Positions 56,801 to 64,000 of a stretch of 64,000 nt of DNA are shown in pieces. The first letter of the stretch is position 1. Every line of letters begins with the position of its first letter. This stretch comes from Xylaria sp. FL1777 (lineage: Eukaryota; Ascomycota; Sordariomycetes; Xylariales; Xylariaceae), in NCBI GenBank assembly GCA_022578965.1, contig MU400576.1, positions 163,210-227,209 of the forward strand, written 5' to 3'. The position numbers and the translations under genes are program-made. Below the pieces are notes generated by a model. That model was not told the DNA's origin. It ran no database searches and was given only the letters and a program-made list of their open reading frames with translations.

Positions 56801-59800
56801 TAAGCTTAATAAATTTATTTATAATAATAAAAATAGCATTAACTAGTTTTTTTTTATAAAAGGTTTTTAGTAAACCTGTAATAAAGTTTATAAATAGCTT
56901 TTATATAAGTTTACTAAGTATTAATAAAGCATTAAGTTTATTGTATTTTTAGTAATATTTTACCTTAGTTTTAAAGCAAATTATATAGCTTTATATATAT
57001 TTCTTAATATTTAGTTTTATATTGCTTTAATAAAACTTTTATTATAATAGTTCTAAAGTGCAGCTTTAACTAAAGTGTTTAGCTAAAGAATTATTATAGT
57101 ATAGCTTAATAAATTAAAAGTATATAGCTTTTTTAAAAAAAATATAGATTTTATTTTTGTAGTAAACTAAGAATTTTTTTATTAATTATTAAAAATTTAT
57201 AAGCTTTTTTGCTTTTAATTGTTTTATAATTGTATAGCATTTAAAGTTTTTTTTTTAAACTTTCTAAATAAGATTTTTTAGCTTTTTAAAAGCTTTTAGA
57301 TCTTTTAATTTCTTTAAGCCTACAGTTATTTACGCACGCAAACGTATAACTGCTTAAATAAAAAAAGCTTTTTTAGCAAGTATAACTTTAAGGTATAAAG
57401 CTTTAGCTTAAGTACTAAAGTATAAATTAAAAACTTTAACTTGTTATACTACTGCAACTTTTTTTTTTAACGTTAAAAAAATGTTAATATTATTAAGCAA
57501 AATAGCTATATAATTAAAATAGCACAAAAAGAAATTAGCTTTGTTTTTTTTGCTTGCTTAATATTTAATAATAAAGTTAAAAAAAGCTAATAATAAACAT
57601 TAATAAGCTTGCTTTTTATTAAGCTTTAGCGTTTTTATAAACGCTTAAAAGTTAGTATAATTAATTAATATTTTAATTAATAAATTGCTTTTTTATAAAT
57701 AATGTTATTAATGCTTAAAGCAATTTACTATTATAAGTATTTTTTAGTTAAGTATATTATACTGCATTTTTTTTTTAAATAGCTTTTAAAAATAAAACGT
57801 AATTAATTTAAAAATACTTTAATTATTTTGCTAGAATAGATTTTTTGTAAAAGCTACTTTAAAAAAATCGGTTTTTAGCAATATTTGTTTTTTGGAATTA
57901 AAATATATAAAAAAAATAGCTTGCTTAAATATATTTTAAAAGTTTTTAAAAGCTTTTTTTTTAGAACTATTTAAGAAAATTTAACTTTTTTTTGTTTTTG
58001 TTACGTTTTTTTTTAAATACTTAAACAAAAGCGCAGCAATATAAAAATATCCATTTATAAAACAGCAGTAAAAGTTGCAGAACTTTAAAAATTGTTATAA
58101 TGCTTAATAAATATTTAATATAAGCTATTACTAAATAGTATTTATATATAAAAAGTTTATTTTGATTTTTTAGCTAAAAATAATATAACTTAGAAATTTG
58201 ATTTTTTTTTAATAAAATTAGCACTTAAATAGTTTAGCATATAGTTTTATTTTTTATAGCCTTTTAATAATGTTTTAAACATGTTTTATATAAGAATTTT
58301 TATCTAAAAAAAAAATAAGCATATTATTAAAATATATAATACAAAATATATTTATTATATTATTAAGTGCTTTTTATATATAACTTTAAAAAGTAGCAAA
58401 AGCATTTAATAGATTTATAAGCATAACTAGAAATTTATAGTAGCTATAACATATATAAAACGCTATTTTTTATTTATTTTTTTCTTAAATACATAAATAA
58501 TAATAAGCGTTTTTAAGGTTAATTTTGCTAAAAATTTTAGCTTTTAAAATTTTATTAAGCAGCTTTAAAATAAGTAATAAAATATATTAATTTTTACGTA
58601 TAATTTAATTAAGTTTTTTATAGTTTATATATAAGCGTAAGCTTTTATTTTTTTTAAGTATAAAAAAAATTAAAGCGTTAGTAAAGCTAGTAAACTTTTT
58701 AATTTTTTTTGCTTTTAGTATTTTATTAAGCTATTTTTGTAGTTTTTTTAGCTTATTTTAAGCTAATAAGTATATAAAAAAATAAAGTACAACTGCGTTT
58801 TTTTTTAGCTTAATAGCAAAGTTTTTTTGCTTTAATTATAGCAATATGTTTGCTTTGCTAATATTAAAAAACTTAAATAAATTATAAAACTTTTTTAAAA
58901 TTACTATAAAATTAAAATAACTAAAGCTTTTTTTTAACTTTTTAAGCTATATAAGTTTAAGTAATTAAATAATAGTATAGCAGTAAGTTTAATTTTAGCA
59001 AGCTTTTGTAAACTTAGTTAAACTAAATATTTTTATTTAAGAGTAGCATAATTTAAAAAACTATTAATTAGTGCCTGAATTTAGTATAATTCTTTTATTT
59101 TTTAAAGTAGTTTAAAATAATAAAAAAAAGCTGCTTTTAAAGCAATAATTGCAGTTAATAGCTATATATGCACGCTTAATTCTGCAAATAATACTATAAT
59201 TATTAATTAATTTGCAAATAACTTAATAAGCTTTATAAATAAAAAATCTACTTTTAGTAGCATGCTATAATATAAATATACAAAAAAATGCTTGCTATAA
59301 TTTATAATAAAAAGCAAAAATAAAACTAATATAATTATATTTAGCGCATAAATTAAAATTAACATAAGTTTTAATAAATAGTTTTATAAAGCTAACAAAA
59401 TAAATAATGCAAAAAGTATAAAAACAGCATAAAATAAGTATATAAAGTAGTAACTTTAGCTTAAAACTTATAGCTAATATAATTAGTGCTAAGCTTATTA
59501 CTTATTTTTTAAGTTATAGTACTATAGCTTTTATAAAAAAAGTATATAAAACTTTAATTGCTATTTTTAGTTTTTTTTATTTATGTTTTGGTTTTTATTT
59601 ACTTAAATTTCTTAAATAGTTTGTTTTTAAGTAGTGTTATTATTATAGCTAGTATAACTACTAGATTTATTGTTTTTATTATTACTATTATTATTATTAC
59701 CCTTAAGCTAAAGGCAATTAAAAGCAATATAGCTAAGTTATTTATAGCTATAGCAAGTAAAGTTTTTATAAAAGTTTAAATTTAAACTATTTTTATTGTT

Positions 59801-61308
59801 GTCTTAAAGTTAATTTAAAAAAGTTTTAAAAGTATAACAGTTTTTTAAAGTATAAATATTATTATTATTACTTCGGTTGTTTATATATCCTTAGTTCTAG
59901 TACTAGCTATAACTTCTATTATTATTGCTTTTATAATATTAGTTTTAGCCTTTATAGCTATTATTGCTTTTATAAAATCTTTAGTTATTATTATTATAGC
60001 TATTGTTATAATTATTACTTTTATAATAGTAGTTTTAATTATTAAAACTAGTATTATTATTCCTGCAGTTAGTATTAGTGTACTAATTACTAGTTTAATT
60101 TTATTTAATATTTAAAGTTAATCTACTAGTAATTTAAGTAACGTTTAACTTTGGTTTTTTTTTACTGCAGTTTAAGCGTTATTCTTTAGTTATTAGTTTT
60201 TAGCGTTATTATGCAGCATTAATTATATTAGCTTGTATAGTTAGCAATAAGTTATAATAGTTTATTAGCTTTTACTAAAGTAATATACCTAGTTTTTAGT
60301 AATATAACAAAGCTTTTTTGCTTTTATTTTAGCAAACATTTTAAAGTTTAATGCTAGCAAAATATTAATTAAATAGTTTTAAGTTTTAATTAGCTTATTA
60401 ATTTGCTTGTTTTAATTATACGCTTATATTAGCTTATAAAAAAGCAAACTACTTAAGCAAAGTTTTAGTTTAGTTTAAAAACACTTTTTAGTTAGTTTTA
60501 AATTGTTTTTTTTTTAGGGTTAATAACTTTTGCAATACTAATTAATAAGCATTTTTATAGTTTTAGTTTATATTGCTATACGTATATAAAATTTTGTTTT
60601 TATTGCAACAGAATTTCTAATTAGCTTTTTTAAAAATAGTTTAAAGTTTTTTTATTTACTTTAGCTAGCGTTAATAAGTAAATTTTATACTAAAAAAGTT
60701 ATAGTTAAACTTTAATAGTTAGCTAAAATTAGCATTTTTAAATAAGTAGCATTAATAGTAGTATAAACAATTTTAATATAATTAATATTTAGGTTTTTTT
60801 TAATTATGCTTTTTATTAAAGCTAAAGAATAAAAGGTTGTTATTATTACTAAGATTTTTATGTCTTTATTTTTAATTTAAGTTGCAGAATTGTTTTTTAA
60901 GGTCTAAAAGGTTTCTTTGTTTTTTTAGAAATATTATTCTTTAGTTTTTTTGTTTACTTAATTATAAAGTAGAAATAATATAAGCTATTTTTAATTTTAA
61001 AGCAACTTGTTTGCTTTTATTTTTTTGCTGTATAACTTGCTGCTTTAGCTTTCTAATTTTAATTAAAAGCTATGCGATCTATGTTTGCAATAGTTAAATA
61101 TTAGCACTTAAAGCACTAAATAATTGTTGTTTGCTTAAGCCTAGTTTTAAAAATAATTCGTACTAAGTTTGTCTTTAGTTTATTATTAAAGTTTGTTTTA
61201 AAAAAAAGCTATTAAAAATAGCACTAGCTCGTGTAGTTAATTAGTGTTTAGCTATTCCGTAGTATAACAAAGTATTATAAGTAACCTTATTTTAAAAAGC
61301 TTTAAAAT

Positions 61309-61501
61309 TGTTACAAAAGGTATAAAACATTAAAAGTTAAATATAATAATTAATATATTTTTAGTTTTATAGTAAATATTTAATAAAACTAAAGCTTGAA
61401 AAAAAGAAAAAACTCCTATAAAATGAGTATAAAAAGGATATTCTATATATATATATAACCTGTGACATGTGCTAAGGTACTTAAGTAGCTTAGTTATGAT
61501 A
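61309..61501. repeat. Right LTR of the RIP-degraded element
   Basis: This is a 193-base partner of 53642-53834. It is less mutated than the left copy: 18 differences from the clean LTR over 94 bases by my count, again all transitions. It keeps a TGTGACATGTGC stretch that the left copy has lost. Confidence 0.88.
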
Positions 61502-63906
61502 ATGTTAGCATTTAAGTTTTTTGTTTAATTTTTAGTTATTTTTTTAATTTATTGTTTTAGCGTTTTTTTAAGTTTAGCTGCTATTAAAATAGCTTTAAAG
61601 TTATAAAGTTTGTTTTTTAATTTTAGTTTTACTAGTATGTTTGCTTATTTATTACTATTAATGTTATAATGCTTTAAGCTTTAGCATATTTTAATGTTAT
61701 ATTATTTTATTAGTTTGTATATTTTTATAAAAACTTATTATAATATTGCTAAAGCGTTTTTTTAAGCACATTAAATTGCTACTATATTGTTTACGCAAAA
61801 AGTTATAATAATATTAATTAAATACTTTTATATAGCTTTTTAAAGCTTTTTTAAAGCTTTTAATGCTTTTGCGTTAAATATTATACTATATAAGTTTAGT
61901 TTTCTTTTTCTTTTTATAATAAATGTTTATTTTTTATAAATAGCATATTTATAGCTTATATTATTATATATTTTTGAACTATTTAAAAAAACAATAACGT
62001 TAAATTTTAATTAGTTTATAAACTATTATTTAAACGTTTTTGCTGCTGTTTTTTTATTAATGCTATTTATAAAGTTAGCTTTTAATTTTACAAAAAACTT
62101 TAGTAAGTATAATACTAACTTTTAAATGTTTAGCAGCATTTATGCTATAATTTATAAATTAATATAAGCTTTTTATTTTTGTTTAGCTAATTTGCTTTTT
62201 TATATTGTTTTAAGCATTAATTATAGTACTAATAAATATATATTATATATTGTTTTTATTTTTAAAGCAAATTAGTTTTTAGTTTATTTAAGCGCTATTT
62301 TTACAGTTAAAATTCTGTTTATAAAAAATAAGCTGTTTTTAAAAAACGTTTTTTATGTTAATAATACTTTACAAGCTGCTTTTAAAAATACTTGCTAAAT
62401 TATATATATATATTTTTTAAGCTTTATGCTTACTAAGCGTTTATAATTATTTGTAGTTTTACTTATAGGTTTTTTTTGTTTTTTATACTATGCTTTATAT
62501 TTATATAAAAATAATAGTATTAAAACTATATTAACTATTTTTTAAAAACCTGCTGCTAAAAAGCCTTTAATTATAGCTAAAATAGCCTTAATATAGTTTG
62601 CTATTTTGCTTTTTTTAGCTGCTTTTTTTTTTATATGCTTTTAAAACTTCAATTTTTTATTTAAATAAACGCTTAGCTAATGCAATACTAAAGTTCTTTT
62701 AAGTTCTTTAAAGTTTACTAAAAAAATAAGTATTATTTTTATGCTGTTTTAAAGTTTAATAATTAAGTTCGCGTTAGTTTATTTTTTCGTAAAGTAAATA
62801 GCTTTTATTTTATTAAGTATAAAAGCAATTTTGTTTTTTTGTTTATATTTTATAATTTTGTTGATTTGTTTTTTAGCTTTACGTATGCTTTTTTTTAAGG
62901 TTTTTTTTAAAGCTAGTACGCTTAAATTATTAGCGTATTTTTATTAGCTAAAGTTGCTTTTTATTAGTTTGCATAAGTATAGCATATAATATATTAGTAA
63001 TACTAGAAATCTTTATAACGTGCTATATATAATTTTTTTAAAGTTTATTACTACGTTTTTTAAATATATAGTAATTTTTTGTTCTATTAAAAAGCTTTTT
63101 ATAAAATTAATAATTATTACTAGCTAGCTTTGCTTTATTATTTTGCTTATAAGTTTATTTTTTAATAGCGCATTAAATGCTTTTTATATATTTAGTATAA
63201 CTAGTATAGCTATTATTTTATTAGCTAATATAAGCTTTATATTATATATAAAGCTTGCTACTAAATTTATTGCAAACTTTTTAAGTATTGCACTTATATA
63301 TTATAAGCTTATTAAGCTAACTATTTATGCTATTTATATTATTTTTTTTGCTATAAGTTTTTTTAAGCTTTTTTTAATGCAAAATAGCAGCGCAATAAGT
63401 TTTTAAAATTTATAAAAAACAAAATCCGTTTTGTTTACTTTAAGTAGCATAACTATATTTGCGTTTTTTTAAACCTTTAAAAAAACGCTTTATTTAAAAC
63501 ATTTTTTTAATAATGTTTAGTAATATTTGCTAATAATAAGCTATATAACAACAAAATACTTTATTATTATTATGTTTTCTTTTAGCAAAATTAACTTTAC
63601 TTCTATAATATATTTGCGTGCTTTTTTTATAATTACTTTAATGTTTTATAAAAATTTAAGCTAAAATTATATGTTTGTTTTTAAAAGTTTTACTTTTAAT
63701 AAGTTGTTTTTTGTAGTAAACTTAATAAAAATGCTTTTAGTAAAGTATTCTGCTTTTTTTTTTGCTTTTATTATAACTTTTTCTTTTTTAATAAAAAGTA
63801 ATGCTTTTATAGTGCTTTTTTATTTATACTAATTAATAACTTTTATAAGTTTTTTATTGCTTTTTATATTGTTTATTTTTTTTTTTTAGTATTTTTTTTT
63901 AGCTTT

Positions 63907-64000
63907 TGTCATGACTAGGCTACTCAGGTACCTCAGCACATGTCACAGGTTACATGTATATATGGGATATCCTTCCCATACCCATTTCATGGGAGTTTCC
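63907..64000 (-). mobile_element. Unmutated LTR of the same retrotransposon family, partial, opposite orientation
   Basis: The sequence from TGTCATGACTAGG to the window end is the reverse complement of the last 94 bases of the 193-base LTRs inside the AT-rich island, aligned without gaps. It has normal GC content and ends (in LTR sense) with TGACA, the canonical CA. It may be a solo LTR or the edge of a full element continuing past the window. Confidence 0.85.

Larger units (their letters stand above)
53642..61501. mobile_element. LTR retrotransposon, RIP-degraded, with 5-bp target duplication
   Basis: Two direct repeats of exactly 193 bases (53642-53834 and 61309-61501) bound a 7860-bp element. 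Both begin TGTTAC and end with TA (ancestrally CA, judging from the clean copy at the window end). The 5 bases before the first LTR (53637-53641) and after the second (61502-61506) are both ATGTT, a perfect target-site duplication. The interior has lost all polyprotein frames to C-to-T and G-to-A mutation, so Gypsy or Copia class and orientation cannot be read. Confidence 0.88.
52503..63906. repeat. AT-rich RIP island of degraded repeat DNA
   Basis: Base composition changes abruptly at both edges. Inside, the DNA is almost all A and T, with GC mostly confined to GC and CT/AG steps and with TpA very common. There are no coding frames beyond short hydrophobic ones (53975-54247, 59558-59779, 63143-63406) that are composition artefacts. 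The pattern is that of repeat-induced point mutation of transposable elements. The nested LTR element is listed separately; flanks 52503-53636 and 61507-63906 are older repeat DNA that I could not classify. Confidence 0.9.

Noticed and set aside
52503..63906. Possible mitochondrial insertion (AT-rich DNA)
   Set aside because: LTRs with a target duplication and transition-only divergence from a clean LTR copy explain the composition as RIP. No mitochondrial gene or tRNA was seen.
1..64000. CRISPR arrays, bacterial operons or phage features
   Set aside because: Spliced genes, fungal protein families and RIP show a filamentous fungus. No regularly spaced repeats were seen.

Overview
The window is genomic DNA of a filamentous ascomycete (Pezizomycotina, most likely a Sordariomycete). 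The evidence is short GT-AG introns with GCTAAC-type branch points, fungal-specific protein families, long intergenic spacers, and an 11.4 kb island of extreme AT content carrying the signature of repeat-induced point mutation (RIP). I cannot name a genus.

Layout. 0-21.8 kb is mostly conserved housekeeping and regulatory genes: the 3' end of an SR-protein kinase, IWS1 (transcription elongation) divergent from a Brl1/Brr6 nuclear-envelope protein, a Zn2Cys6 transcription factor, a polyglutamine C2H2 zinc-finger protein, and a secreted or membrane-anchored arylsulfotransferase-like protein. A 259-bp TA-flanked MITE lies between the last two. 21.8-29.8 kb is gene-poor, with a second MITE (long arms whose mismatches are all transitions) and an initiator tRNA-Met gene. 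29.8-44 kb holds a divergent flavohemoglobin, a DUF3431 membrane protein, a probable Ulp1-fold pseudoprotease, an E2/F-box fusion protein, a beta-class-like glutathione transferase and an FTA2-type kinase-like protein.

46.2-49.9 kb is the most interesting part: a gasdermin-like pore-forming protein encoded next to, and on the same strand as, a caspase-like (C14) protease with intact His/Cys motifs. This looks like a protease-activated regulated-cell-death module. Fungal gasdermins are known to sit beside their activating proteases. The next gene, a VIT-domain protein, is broken: its frame is interrupted and it ends where the AT-rich island begins.

52.5-63.9 kb is that AT-rich island. It contains a complete LTR-retrotransposon skeleton (two 193-bp LTRs, 7.86 kb in total, 5-bp target duplication ATGTT) with no surviving coding frames. 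The last 94 bases of the window are the end of a clean, unmutated LTR of the same family in the opposite orientation. Every difference from the decayed LTRs is C-to-T or G-to-A, which demonstrates RIP directly and suggests recent re-invasion of an old RIP island next to the cell-death locus.

Splice sites were placed by eye from reading frame and consensus. Family assignments come from remembered motifs, not from searches.
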